DNA of 18,559 nt. It comes from Candidatus Sulfopaludibacter sp. SbA3 (GTDB lineage Bacteria > Acidobacteriota > Terriglobia > Bryobacterales > Bryobacteraceae). The DNA is taken from the NCBI GenBank assembly GCA_945900935.1, contig CAMDKT010000036.1:1-18559 (forward strand), written 5' to 3'. The position numbers and the translations under genes are program-made. The notes under the pieces are model-generated. The model ran no database searches. It was not told where the DNA came from and saw only the letters and a program-made list of their open reading frames with translations. Positions 8,016 to 16,182 of the stretch are shown here, piece after piece (position 1 is the stretch's first letter; each line of letters starts with the position of its first letter).

Positions 8016-9767
8016 TTACCGCCCGAAAATAAAGCGCAGCCGCCGCGGATCGGCCCCGCCGTCCAGAACGCCATCGCGAATCAAAATCACCGTCGGCGCC
8101 GATCCGTTGCTCCAGTCGCCGCTGGCCTGCACGATGTGGCCCTTCTCGGTCAACGCGTCCAACACCGGCTTCGGCACACGGCGCTCGATCCGCGTCCGTC
8201 CGGGCACGAACTCATGGGTAGCGAAGGAGCTGTAAAAATGCTCGGTTTGGAAGCGCGGGGCCTCAACCGCTTCCTGCGGCGCCATGCCAAAGTCGATGAT
8301 GTTGAGCAACACCTGCAGCATGGCCTGGTCCTGGTTGTCTCCGCCGGGCGTGGACATGGCCAGGAAGGGCTTGCCGTCCTTCAAAACGATGGTAGGGCTC
8401 AGCGTTACGCGCGGCCGCTTGCCGGGGGCCAGTTCGTTGGCGTGGCCCTTGGTCATGACGAAACTCTGGAGCCGTGTGGAGAGCGGAATGCCGGTGTCGC
8501 CCACGATCACGCTCGGCAGCCACGAGCCGCTCGGCGTGGCCGAAAAGACGTTGCCTTGGCGGTCCACAACATTTACGCAGGTCGTGTCCTGGACGCTGTT
8601 GTGCTCGGTCGCCACGGCCGATCGCATGGGGGTGCCCATCGCCCCAGGCCGCGATTCCATCGAGGCCTTATTGGGGTCAATCAGCTTGCGCCGTGCCTTC
8701 GCATAGTCAAGCGACAGCAGCGTCTCCGCCGGGATCTTTGAGAACTTCGGGTCGCCATAATGCGCATCGCGATCGGCGAACGCCAGCTTCACCGCTTCGA
8801 TGACGGTATGCAGGTAGGGCGCCGAGTTGTGACCCATCGCCTTCAGGTCGTAGCCCTCCAGCAGTTGCAGGGCCTGCAGCATCACCGGCCCTTGCGTCCA
8901 GAAACCCGGCTTCACCACCGTGTAGCCGTGGTACTCCGCGGTTTGGGGCGTATCGATTTCGGCCTTGAAGTCGCGCAGATCTTCGTAGCGGATCAAGCCG
9001 CCGTTGGCTTCCGAAAACGCCGCGATCTTCTTGGCGATCGGGCCGCGATAGAAATAGTCGCGAACAGCTTGCAGCTTTTTCTGTCGATTGCCGCGCTGCT
9101 TCTTCTCCGCCGCAGCCAGCTCGCGGAGCGTCTTGGCCAGCGCCGGCTGCTTGAACACCGTGCCGCGTTCCGGCACTTTCCCGTTGGGGAGGAAGTGGGC
9201 CTTCGAAGTCGGCCAGCCGGAGAGCAGCCGTTCGCCATTGCGGATGAAATTCGAGAACTCTTCGCCGATGGGGAATGCGTCGGCGTATTCGATGGCGGGC
9301 GCGGAGACTTCCGCGAAGGATTTGGTGCCGTACTGCTGCAGCGCCAGCATCAGGCCATCGAAGACGCCGGGAAGGATGGCGGCATGGATGCCCTCGCCCG
9401 GAATGGGCGGCATTTTCGAGGCGTCCTCCCAGGGATTCGCCTTACGGTTCTTGTACCACTCCGTCGTCGCCAGTTTGGGCGCGGTGCCGACGCCGCTTAC
9501 GACCACAACCGGTTTGCCGTTCATCTTGATGAGCAGCGGCATTTCGCCGCCGAGCCCGAAGCGCGCCTGTTCCGTGACGGCGGCGGCGAGTGTGGAGGCG
9601 ACGCCCGCGTCGACGGCGTTGCCGCCGGCGGCGAGAATGCGGAATCCCGCCTCGACTTCAAAGTTGTTCGCGGCTCCCACCATCTCGCGGGTACCGCGGA
9701 CGGGAGGGAACATCGTCTGTTGCCCGAAGGAGGCAACGGCCAAAAGGAGCAAAGGGGCGCGGCGCAT
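8016..9767 (-). CDS. ggt: Exported gamma-glutamyltransferase-like Ntn hydrolase
   Basis: 583 residues from the ATG at 9767. That start gives a clean signal peptide (MRRAPLLLLAVASFGQQ); an upstream in-frame start at 9875 would add 36 residues without one and is rejected. Family marks are FRILAAGGNAVDAGVAS near the N-terminus and the autoprocessing site D-T-T-C-V-N-V-V-D, where Thr395 would become the N-terminal nucleophile of the small subunit, close to Thr391 in E. coli GGT. STPGGDNQDQA lies where GSPGG is found in E. coli. By eye, the E. coli DFRE.APAKAT block, which contributes the arginine holding the gamma-glutamyl carboxylate, reads SGVGTAPKLAT here, without arginine. The substrate may therefore not be glutathione. 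No partner genes are adjacent. Confidence 0.88.
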   Translation of the reverse strand: MRRAPLLLLAVASFGQQTMFPPVRGTREMVGAANNFEVEAGFRILAAGGNAVDAGVASTLAAAVTEQARFGLGGEMPLLIKMNGKPVVVVSGVGTAPKLATTEWYKNRKANPWEDASKMPPIPGEGIHAAILPGVFDGLMLALQQYGTKSFAEVSAPAIEYADAFPIGEEFSNFIRNGERLLSGWPTSKAHFLPNGKVPERGTVFKQPALAKTLRELAAAEKKQRGNRQKKLQAVRDYFYRGPIAKKIAAFSEANGGLIRYEDLRDFKAEIDTPQTAEYHGYTVVKPGFWTQGPVMLQALQLLEGYDLKAMGHNSAPYLHTVIEAVKLAFADRDAHYGDPKFSKIPAETLLSLDYAKARRKLIDPNKASMESRPGAMGTPMRSAVATEHNSVQDTTCVNVVDRQGNVFSATPSGSWLPSVIVGDTGIPLSTRLQSFVMTKGHANELAPGKRPRVTLSPTIVLKDGKPFLAMSTPGGDNQDQAMLQVLLNIIDFGMAPQEAVEAPRFQTEHFYSSFATHEFVPGRTRIERRVPKPVLDALTEKGHIVQASGDWSNGSAPTVILIRDGVLDGGADPRRLRFIFGR

Positions 9768-9785
9768 GACTTCTATCTTATGCTG

Positions 9786-9839
9786 AACTCGCGCAATTCG
9801 GCACGACGCGAGTTTGGAGCAACGCTTCGTTTCGCGAGT
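9786..9839. promoter_or_regulatory. Inverted and direct CGCGAGT repeats in a divergent control region
   Basis: AACTCGCG (9786-9793) and CGCGAGTT (9807-9814) form a perfect 8-bp inverted repeat with a 13-bp spacer. A third copy, CGCGAGT, lies at 9833-9839, 26 bp after the second. All are within the 90 bp between the divergent Ntn-hydrolase and His-rich genes. A pair of half-sites for a dimeric regulator controlling one or both genes would fit; no regulator gene is in the window. The repeats are exact, the role is inferred. Confidence 0.4.
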
Positions 9840-9857
9840 CATGTAGACTATAGAAGA

Positions 9858-10223
9858 GTGTGGAAATTTCTTCATCTCGGCGTGATCGTGAGCCTTCTGC
9901 TCGCCTTCGCGCGGGCGCCGTTAGAACACGTCCACGACGGCGACGATCACCATAGAGAGAATAGTGGTCCCATTCACGCTCATTGGGACGAGCATCATTC
10001 CGGCGACGCGGCCGTTGAAGAGGTCGATCACGATTCCGGTGCCCGGCTGCTGAATTGGCTTGCCGGAGATGGCGCGGCCCCGCTTAAATTCGTTCCGAAT
10101 CTGCCGGAGTCAGTCGTTCTCCCGCTTCCGGTTGTGGCTGCGAATTTCTTTCTGGAGTTCACGCCAAACAACCACGACCCCCCGTGGCGTCTGAGTCTTC
10201 AGTCACGCGCTCCGCCCGCCTAA
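9858..10223 (+). CDS. His-rich small exported protein preceding an RND efflux operon
   Basis: 121 residues from a GTG at 9858, preceded by agaaga; an in-frame ATG at 9780 would give 147 residues but puts 26 charged residues before the hydrophobic segment. The N-terminus WKFLHLGVIVSLLLAFARAP is a signal peptide or anchor. Residues about 22-58 are rich in His and acidic residues (EHVHDGDDHH, IHAHWDEHHSGD, VDHD); I count 11 His in all. A proline-rich hydrophobic segment (NLPESVVLPLPVVA) and the tail NNHDPPWRL..RAPPA follow. The composition suggests a periplasmic metal-binding or buffering protein, and similar His-rich ORFs ahead of metal RND operons are, from memory, frequent in this kind of genome. 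An intrinsic terminator follows 11 bp after its stop. No enzymatic domain is recognisable. Confidence 0.72.
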   Translation: MWKFLHLGVIVSLLLAFARAPLEHVHDGDDHHRENSGPIHAHWDEHHSGDAAVEEVDHDSGARLLNWLAGDGAAPLKFVPNLPESVVLPLPVVAANFFLEFTPNNHDPPWRLSLQSRAPPA

Positions 10224-10234
10224 CTCGTCATCAG

Positions 10235-10259
10235 GCGCACTACCCGTGCGCGCTTTTTT
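10235..10259 (+). terminator. Intrinsic terminator / possible attenuator before the RND genes
   Basis: Stem GCGCAC (10235-10240) pairs with GTGCGC (10246-10251) around the loop TACCC, followed by GC and six T (10254-10259). It lies 11 bp after the His-rich gene and 29 bp before the outer-membrane factor's ATG. The downstream segment has room for the ribosome site but hardly for a promoter, so the efflux genes probably depend on read-through. The 3' arm (TGCGC, 10247-10251) could alternatively pair with GCGCA (10284-10288) next to the start codon. Confidence 0.7.
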
Positions 10260-10288
10260 CCTGATTTTGAGTGTAGTGAGGTGGCGCA

Positions 10289-11539
10289 ATGTATTTGCCC
10301 AATCGCGCCGCCACTCCCCTGCTGATAGCCGCTGCGATTGTGAGCCACTTTGGCATCCAGCGATGTTCGGCACAGGAGTGGACGGAAGCCAGTGTTATAG
10401 GAAAGTTTTTAGATCAAAGCCCGCAAGCGAGAGAAGCGCGCGCGAAGACTGCTGTCGCGGAAGCCGAAGCGCGCGGGCGCACGCTCTACTTGAACCCCAG
10501 CGCCAGTTACAGCCGGGAGAGCGCCGGCTTCACTGAGTTCTTCCAGGGAGAGCAAACCCTGCCGCTATCGGGCCGTCTCAAGTATCTGAAGCAAGCCGGC
10601 GCCTCGTCTGTCCGGGCCACCGAATCCGAAGGGGCATTTACCCTGTGGCAAGCGAGAGCGACCCTGCGCCGGGCGTTCTACCGGGTCTTGGCATCGCAGG
10701 AAAGAGTATTGCTCTATGCGGCCGGAGCCAAGGACATGGACAACGTGATCGGCGTCCTGCGCGACCGCGAGCGTGAGGGCGAGGGGTCGAAATTCGACCG
10801 TCTGCGGGCCGAACGGGAGCGCGCCGAACTGCTCGCGGAAGTTGCTCTCATCCGGGCCGAAAGTGTGCTGGAGCGGTCGCAGATGCTGGCGTTCCTGCCC
10901 GCGGATATAAGCGTAGCCACCGTCTCCGGCCAACTGGAATCGCCGCCCATCCCCCTCCCCGCCAATGAACTAGTCCATCACGCGATGGCGGCGCGCGAAG
11001 ACTTCCGGGCGGAGCAACGGCGCGCCGAGCAGTTCCGTTTCGAACAGCAAGCAGCCGAAAGACTTCGGTTTCCGGAGCCGGTTCTCAACGCCGGTTTGAA
11101 GCGCGCCGATCTTGGGCAGCGGGGAATCGGCCAGCGGGACATCGTCGCCGGACCTGTGGTGGGTGTCACCGTTTCGATACCGCTTTTTAATAAGGGCCAG
11201 ACCGAAGTGGCCCGATACACGGCCGAACAGGAGCGCTCGGCGGCCCGGCTCCAGCTATTGGCGCGGCAGATTCGCGCCGCTGTCGAGGGCACTCTCGAAG
11301 CCTTCAACATCCGGGCGAAAACCAGGGACGACTACGCGCGGGAACTCGCGGACACCGGCCCTGAACTCATCAGAATCGCCACCGTCGCCTATCAGGAGGG
11401 CGAAATAGGAATACTCCAACTGCTCGATGCGTACCGCAGCCAACGCCTGGCTGAGTTGCGCATGTTGGATATTCACGCCGCGGTGAAAGAAGCTCGGATC
11501 GAACTGGAAAGAGTCGTCGGAGAGGAGTTTATCCGATGA
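10289..11539 (+). CDS. Outer-membrane efflux protein, TolC/CusC-like
   Basis: 416 residues. The ATG at 10289 follows a good ribosome site, GAGGTG (10278-10283). The N-terminus (PLLIAAAIVSHFGIQRCSAQ) is an export signal. The mature part is long amphipathic helix rich in Ala, Arg and Glu, with the duplicated outer-membrane efflux (OEP) pattern: first half about residues 30-210 (QAREARAKTAVAEAEARGRT, RAERERAELLAEVALIRAES), second half 230-415 with VGVTVSIPLFNKGQTEVARY near the equatorial strand and YQEGEIGILQLLDAYRSQRL near the end. This is the outer-membrane channel of the tripartite pump encoded by the next two genes. Its stop overlaps the adaptor's start (ATGA, 11536-11539). It is shorter than E. 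coli CusC, as many HME-type members are. Confidence 0.9.
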   Translation: MYLPNRAATPLLIAAAIVSHFGIQRCSAQEWTEASVIGKFLDQSPQAREARAKTAVAEAEARGRTLYLNPSASYSRESAGFTEFFQGEQTLPLSGRLKYLKQAGASSVRATESEGAFTLWQARATLRRAFYRVLASQERVLLYAAGAKDMDNVIGVLRDREREGEGSKFDRLRAERERAELLAEVALIRAESVLERSQMLAFLPADISVATVSGQLESPPIPLPANELVHHAMAAREDFRAEQRRAEQFRFEQQAAERLRFPEPVLNAGLKRADLGQRGIGQRDIVAGPVVGVTVSIPLFNKGQTEVARYTAEQERSAARLQLLARQIRAAVEGTLEAFNIRAKTRDDYARELADTGPELIRIATVAYQEGEIGILQLLDAYRSQRLAELRMLDIHAAVKEARIELERVVGEEFIR

Positions 11540-13062
11540 AACTCGGAACTCTTATATTCACCTTGCTCGCCGTTGTCGGCTGCCAAAAGCAACCCATCGC
11601 GCAAAAAGCGCAAGAACCCGAACCGCATCCGGAGTCGGCGTCGAACTGGACGACAAAGACGGAACTCTTTATGGAGTATCCGCCGCTGATTGGTAGTCAA
11701 ACCAGCCGGTTCGCAATCCACTTCACGCGCCTCGATAATTTCAAAGCCGTCGCCAAAGGAAGGGTGGAGGTAATCCTGGCGCGGGAAGGTAGTCCACCGG
11801 AGAAATTTTCTACGGACGCGCCATCCCGGCCGGGAATTTTCGCCGTCGATGTGAAGCCGTCGGGAGCCGCCGACTACAAAGTTTCCGTCCGGCTGTTGAG
11901 CGATGGCTTGAACGACATTCACGAAGTCGGCGTGATTGCCGCCCACGCCACAAAGATCGACGCCGTGCACGAGCACGGGGCGGAGTTGCCCGATCTAGTC
12001 TCCTTTCTCAAGGAGCAGCAATGGACCCTCGACTTCGCAACGGCGATTGTGGAGGACCAGTCGCTCCGCTCAAGCCTCCGCGTACCCGCTGAAGTATCGC
12101 CGCGATCCGGTGGTGAGGCGGAGGTGACCAGCCCTTTCGATGGCCGATTAGTTTCGGCCCGCCTTCCCATCATCGGTGAACGCGTATCGCGAGGCCAGGT
12201 CCTTACCAGTCTTCTTCCGCCAACCAGTTCACCGAGCGATGTTGCGTCGCTGGAGTTGATGAAGAACGAGAACTCGCTCGCCCTGCAACTGGCTCGTAAA
12301 GATAGAGAACGTGCCGAACGATTGGTTAACACCGGCGCGGCGCCGGCAAAGCGGCTGGAGGAGGCGCGCACCGTTGAGGCCACAGCCGAAGCCAGGGTGA
12401 AGGCCGCGGAGTCTCGCCTGGCGCAGTTTGAAGCGTCGAGCACCGCAGAAACGAATCCGCAAGGATCGAGACTGTTCGCCCTTCGGGCGCCGATTGGCGG
12501 CATCATCCTTAAAACCGACGCCGCGCCCGGAGCGAATGTGAAATCCGGCGCGGTCCTGTTTCAGATCATTGACGTGGATAGGGTCTACGTCGCCGGTGTT
12601 GTTCCCGAAGCCGATCTTCCGTTCGTTCGAAATTTGAGTGGGGCGGAACTTGAAATTCCCGGCGTTGATCAGCCCAGATCCCTCAGCCGCCTGATCTCGG
12701 TCGGCCGTGTCGTGGACCCAAAATCCCGCACCTTCTCCGTGATTTATGAAGTCGACAATGTGGATGGCCGCATCGCGATTAATCAGACGCTGCACATCCG
12801 ACTCCTCACGAAGGCATCCGCGGCAACGCCGGTTGTCCCGGAGTCCGCCCTGATCGATGACGGCGGCCGGCCCATTGTTTTCGTTCAACTCGCCGGTGAA
12901 ACCTTTCAGCGAAAAGCAGTCCGGCTGGGCCTGCGCGAAGGCGGCAACGTCCAGGTGTTGGAGGGAGTGTTCCCCGGCGAGCGCGTCGTCACGAAGGGCG
13001 CGCATCTGGTTCGTCTGTCCGCTATGTCGAGCCAAGTGCCCGCGCACGGGCACGCCCACTAA
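11536..13062 (+). CDS. RND periplasmic adaptor (CusB/CzcB-like), lipoprotein candidate
   Basis: 508 residues. MKLGTLIFTLLAVVGCQKQ has a lipobox-like VVGC, so acylation at Cys17 is likely. Residues about 35-150 form an extra N-terminal domain (TELFMEYPPLIGSQTSRFAI onward) outside the minimal HlyD-type core. A His-containing linker (VHEHGAEL) and FLKEQQWTLDFAT follow. The core then has a lipoyl half-motif (SPFDGRLVSARLPIIGERVS, about 199-218), a coiled-coil hairpin (about 236-302), the second lipoyl half (LRAPIGGIILKTDAAPGANV), beta-barrel and membrane-proximal domains. The protein ends AHGHAH, a possible metal-binding tail. The start overlaps the upstream stop and has GAGGAG 8 nt upstream. It links pump and outer-membrane channel and may hand metal to the pump as CusB does; the metal is not identified. 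Confidence 0.9.
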   Translation: MKLGTLIFTLLAVVGCQKQPIAQKAQEPEPHPESASNWTTKTELFMEYPPLIGSQTSRFAIHFTRLDNFKAVAKGRVEVILAREGSPPEKFSTDAPSRPGIFAVDVKPSGAADYKVSVRLLSDGLNDIHEVGVIAAHATKIDAVHEHGAELPDLVSFLKEQQWTLDFATAIVEDQSLRSSLRVPAEVSPRSGGEAEVTSPFDGRLVSARLPIIGERVSRGQVLTSLLPPTSSPSDVASLELMKNENSLALQLARKDRERAERLVNTGAAPAKRLEEARTVEATAEARVKAAESRLAQFEASSTAETNPQGSRLFALRAPIGGIILKTDAAPGANVKSGAVLFQIIDVDRVYVAGVVPEADLPFVRNLSGAELEIPGVDQPRSLSRLISVGRVVDPKSRTFSVIYEVDNVDGRIAINQTLHIRLLTKASAATPVVPESALIDDGGRPIVFVQLAGETFQRKAVRLGLREGGNVQVLEGVFPGERVVTKGAHLVRLSAMSSQVPAHGHAH

Positions 13063-13074
13063 AAGACAAAACCG

Positions 13075-16000
13075 ATGCTTGACTCACTCATAAAATGGTC
13101 GCTTCATAACCGCGCGGTTGTGCTGTTCATGGCTGCCGCGCTGCTCGTCTGGGGTGGATTTTCCATCCGCGAAATCCCTCTCGACGTCCTGCCGGACCTC
13201 ACCGCCCCCACAGTGACGATACTTGTCGAAGGCCCCGGCATGGTTCCCACCGAGATGGAATCGCTGGTGACCTTCCCCATCGAATCGGCCATCAACGGCG
13301 CGCCCGGCGTTCGTCGCGTGCGCTCCGCCACCGCGGTCGGCGTCGCCGTGATCTGGGTGGAGTTCGATTGGGGACAGGACATTAATCGCGCCCGGCAGAC
13401 CGTAAACGAGAAGCTGTCGCTGGTCTCCGGTTCGCTGCCTTCGAATGTCGAAAAGCCATTCCTGGCTCCCATCTCTTCCATCATGGGCGAGATCCTGTTT
13501 ATAACGCTGGAATCGGATCGGCACTCCGCCATGGACGTGCGGACGATTGCCGATACCTTGCTCAGACGCCGTCTGCTGGCGGTGCCCGGAGTCGCACAGG
13601 TGATCCCGACCGGCGGCGAACAGAAGCAGTATCAGGTACTCGTCTCGGCGCAGTCGCTGCGGCAATTCGGTATCTCATTGGCGCAGGTGGAGGATGCGCT
13701 CCGCCAGGGCAGCCGGAATTCATCGGCTGGATTCCGCGTGTCCGGCGGACAGGAGTACCTCGTTCAGGCCGTCGGCCGGGCGGCGTCGGAGGCGGAGATT
13801 GGAGAGATTGCCGTTGATTCGCGCGACGGCCGGCCCGTGTTCGTTCGCGACGTGGCGGAAGTGCGGATCGGGCCGGCGCTCAAACGCGGCGAAGGGTCGC
13901 ACAACGCCAAACCCGCGGTGGTTCTCGGCATTCAGAAGCAGCCCGGCGCCAACACGCTTGATCTCACCCGCCGGTTGGACGCCACGCTGGATGACATTCA
14001 GAAAAACTTGCCGGTCGGCATGAAGATCGACCGGAATGTCTTCCGCCAAGCCGATTTTATTGAGCGGTCGCTCGAAAACCTCACGGCCGCACTCCGCGAT
14101 GGAGCCATCCTCGTGGTGATTGTCGTCGTCCTGTTCCTGATGAACTTCCGCGCCGCCATCATCACGCTTCTGGCTCTTCCGCTTTCCTTGATGGCGGCGA
14201 TCATCAGCATGAATTGGTTCGGTATCACCATCAACACCATGAGCCTCGGCGGCCTGGCGATCGCCATTGGAGAACTGGTGGACGACGCCATCATCGACGT
14301 CGAAAACGTCATCCGGCGTTTACGCGAGAATGCGCTGCGTCCGGAAGGTGAACGCATTCCATCCCTGGAAGTCGTCTACAAAGCGAGCAGCGAGATTCGA
14401 AGCTCCGTGGTTTTCGCAACGCTGATCGTTGTCATGGTCTTTCTCCCGCTATTCGCGTTAGGCAGTGTGGAGGGGCGGCTGTTGACGCCGCTTGGCTTCG
14501 CCTACATCGTCAGCCTCACCGCCTCGCTGCTGGTCGCTTTGATGGTGACCCCGGCCCTTTGTTCTTTGTTGCTTCCCAATGCGAAATCCATCATGCATGG
14601 CCGCGAGCCTTGGCTGGTTCGGCAACTCAAAAGGGCGTACCAGCCGGTTCTGCAATGGACGTTGAGGCATCCGGTATGGGTCGTCATTCCGTCAGTGATC
14701 GCGCTCCTTATCGCCGGCGTCGCGATTTCCCGAACCGGCCGCGCCTTTCTGCCCGAGTTCAACGAGGGCACCCTGACGGTCAGCGCCGTTACTTTGCCCG
14801 GAACCAGTCTTGCCGATTCCGACAGTCTAGGCCGCGGCCTGGAGCGTATTTTGCTCGACGTTCCCGAAGTTGTCTCCACCGCGCGGCGCACCGGGAGATC
14901 TGAATTGGACGAGCATGTGCAAGGGGTTGAGGCCGCCGAAGTCGATGTCAGTCTGCAAATGAAGGCGCGGCCCAAAGATGTCGTGATGGCCGAGATTCGC
15001 GACCGGGTTACGCTGCTGCCCGGCACGAACGTCACCATCGGCCAACCCATTTCTCACCGCATCGATCACATGCTGTCCGGCACTCGCGCCAACATAGCCG
15101 TGAAGGTATTCGGCGACGACCTGGCAATGCTGCGCTCGCTCGCCCGTCAGATTGAGGCCGCGATCAAGGGCGTTCCCGGAGCTGTCGACGTATCGGTCGA
15201 GCAGCAGACGGACATCCCCACCGTTCGCGTCCGCGTTCGTCCCGGCGACGCTGGGCGTTTGGGTCTACAGCCCGGCGCGGTCGCGGCGCAAATCCAAACG
15301 GCCTTTGTCGGCGTAGAAGTGAATCGGATCCTTGAAGGCCAAATCAGTTTCCCGCTGGTTGTGCGATTTCCCGAAACGCGGTCGGAGGATCTGCATGCCA
15401 TCGGCCGAACGTTGATCGATTCGCCGTCCGGCGCGAAGATTCCTCTGGAATCGGTGGCCGATATCTACGATGACCGAGGCGCGAACTTCATCAGCCGGGA
15501 AGGCGTTCAGCGAAAGATTGTCGTCCAATCGAACGTCGCCGGGCGCGACCTGCTCAGCGTAGTGACCGAAATTCAATCGGCGGTGGCGGCGCAGGTTAAG
15601 CTGCCGCAAGGCTACCGGGTGGAATACGGCGGGCAATTTGAGAGCCAGGCGCAGGCCTCGCGGCGCCTGATCGTGCTGAGTGCGGGAGTCATCCTGGCCA
15701 TATTTCTTCTTCTCACCACCGCATTCAGTTCCGCGAAAGATGCGTTGATTGTGATGTTGAACCTGCCGCTGGCGCTGGTCGGCGGGGTCGCCGGTGTCTA
15801 CCTCGCCGGTGGCGTTCTCTCCGTGGCGTCGATCATCGGATTCATCACGCTGTTCGGCATCGCGACTCGCAACGGAATCATGCTCGTTTCGCATATCCGC
15901 CATCTGCGGGATGCGGAAGGCGTCACCGATTGGCGCGAAGCGGTGGCAACAGGCGCTACCGAAAGATTGGCGCCCATCCTTATGACCGCGCTTGCCGCTG

Positions 16001-16182
16001 GCCTGGCCTTGATCCCTATCGCCAATGGCATGGGCAAGCCCGGCAGCGAGATCCAAGCTCCCATGGCCATGGTTATTCTCTTTGGCCTGCTCACATCCAC
16101 CGCCTTGAATATGGTGGTGGTCCCGGCGGTTTACTATGCCGCCGGGCGAAAAGACAACCAACCTCAACAGGAGACTCTATGA
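13075..16182 (+). CDS. HME-type RND heavy-metal efflux pump (CusA/CzcA family)
   Basis: 1035 residues, the usual length for a 12-span RND proton antiporter. TM1 is VVLFMAAALLVWGGFSI, followed by the family motif IREIPLDVLPDLTAPTVTI and EMESLVTFPIE. The TM4 relay region reads AIAIGELVDDAIIDVENV with Asp403/Asp404 near CusA Asp405, which identifies the heavy-metal (HME) branch. The second half repeats the layout (FLPEFNEGTLTV, VAVKVFGDDL-like IAVKVFGDDL, LVGGVAGVYLAGGVLSVASI). By eye, positions of the CusA methionine triad (Met573, 623, 672) are Ser, Ala and His here, so copper/silver specificity is doubtful; Zn/Co/Ni-type substrates are alternatives. The gene follows the adaptor by 12 bp with a weak ribosome site, and its TGA overlaps the next ATG (ATGA, 16179-16182). 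Confidence 0.92.
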   Translation: MLDSLIKWSLHNRAVVLFMAAALLVWGGFSIREIPLDVLPDLTAPTVTILVEGPGMVPTEMESLVTFPIESAINGAPGVRRVRSATAVGVAVIWVEFDWGQDINRARQTVNEKLSLVSGSLPSNVEKPFLAPISSIMGEILFITLESDRHSAMDVRTIADTLLRRRLLAVPGVAQVIPTGGEQKQYQVLVSAQSLRQFGISLAQVEDALRQGSRNSSAGFRVSGGQEYLVQAVGRAASEAEIGEIAVDSRDGRPVFVRDVAEVRIGPALKRGEGSHNAKPAVVLGIQKQPGANTLDLTRRLDATLDDIQKNLPVGMKIDRNVFRQADFIERSLENLTAALRDGAILVVIVVVLFLMNFRAAIITLLALPLSLMAAIISMNWFGITINTMSLGGLAIAIGELVDDAIIDVENVIRRLRENALRPEGERIPSLEVVYKASSEIRSSVVFATLIVVMVFLPLFALGSVEGRLLTPLGFAYIVSLTASLLVALMVTPALCSLLLPNAKSIMHGREPWLVRQLKRAYQPVLQWTLRHPVWVVIPSVIALLIAGVAISRTGRAFLPEFNEGTLTVSAVTLPGTSLADSDSLGRGLERILLDVPEVVSTARRTGRSELDEHVQGVEAAEVDVSLQMKARPKDVVMAEIRDRVTLLPGTNVTIGQPISHRIDHMLSGTRANIAVKVFGDDLAMLRSLARQIEAAIKGVPGAVDVSVEQQTDIPTVRVRVRPGDAGRLGLQPGAVAAQIQTAFVGVEVNRILEGQISFPLVVRFPETRSEDLHAIGRTLIDSPSGAKIPLESVADIYDDRGANFISREGVQRKIVVQSNVAGRDLLSVVTEIQSAVAAQVKLPQGYRVEYGGQFESQAQASRRLIVLSAGVILAIFLLLTTAFSSAKDALIVMLNLPLALVGGVAGVYLAGGVLSVASIIGFITLFGIATRNGIMLVSHIRHLRDAEGVTDWREAVATGATERLAPILMTALAAGLALIPIANGMGKPGSEIQAPMAMVILFGLLTSTALNMVVVPAVYYAAGRKDNQPQQETL

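Noticed and set aside
8760..9857. Long plus-strand open frame running into the His-rich gene
   Set aside because: It is antisense to the Ntn-hydrolase gene, has no recognisable domain, and is a GC-rich shadow; only the part from 9858 is supported.
9768..9875. Upstream start of the Ntn-hydrolase at 9875
   Set aside because: It would bury the signal peptide behind 36 residues and cover the divergent control region; ATG 9767 is better.
15265..16167. His-rich 300-residue minus-strand open frame under the pump gene
   Set aside because: Composition is that of a reversed RND gene in GC-rich DNA; no ribosome site or domain.
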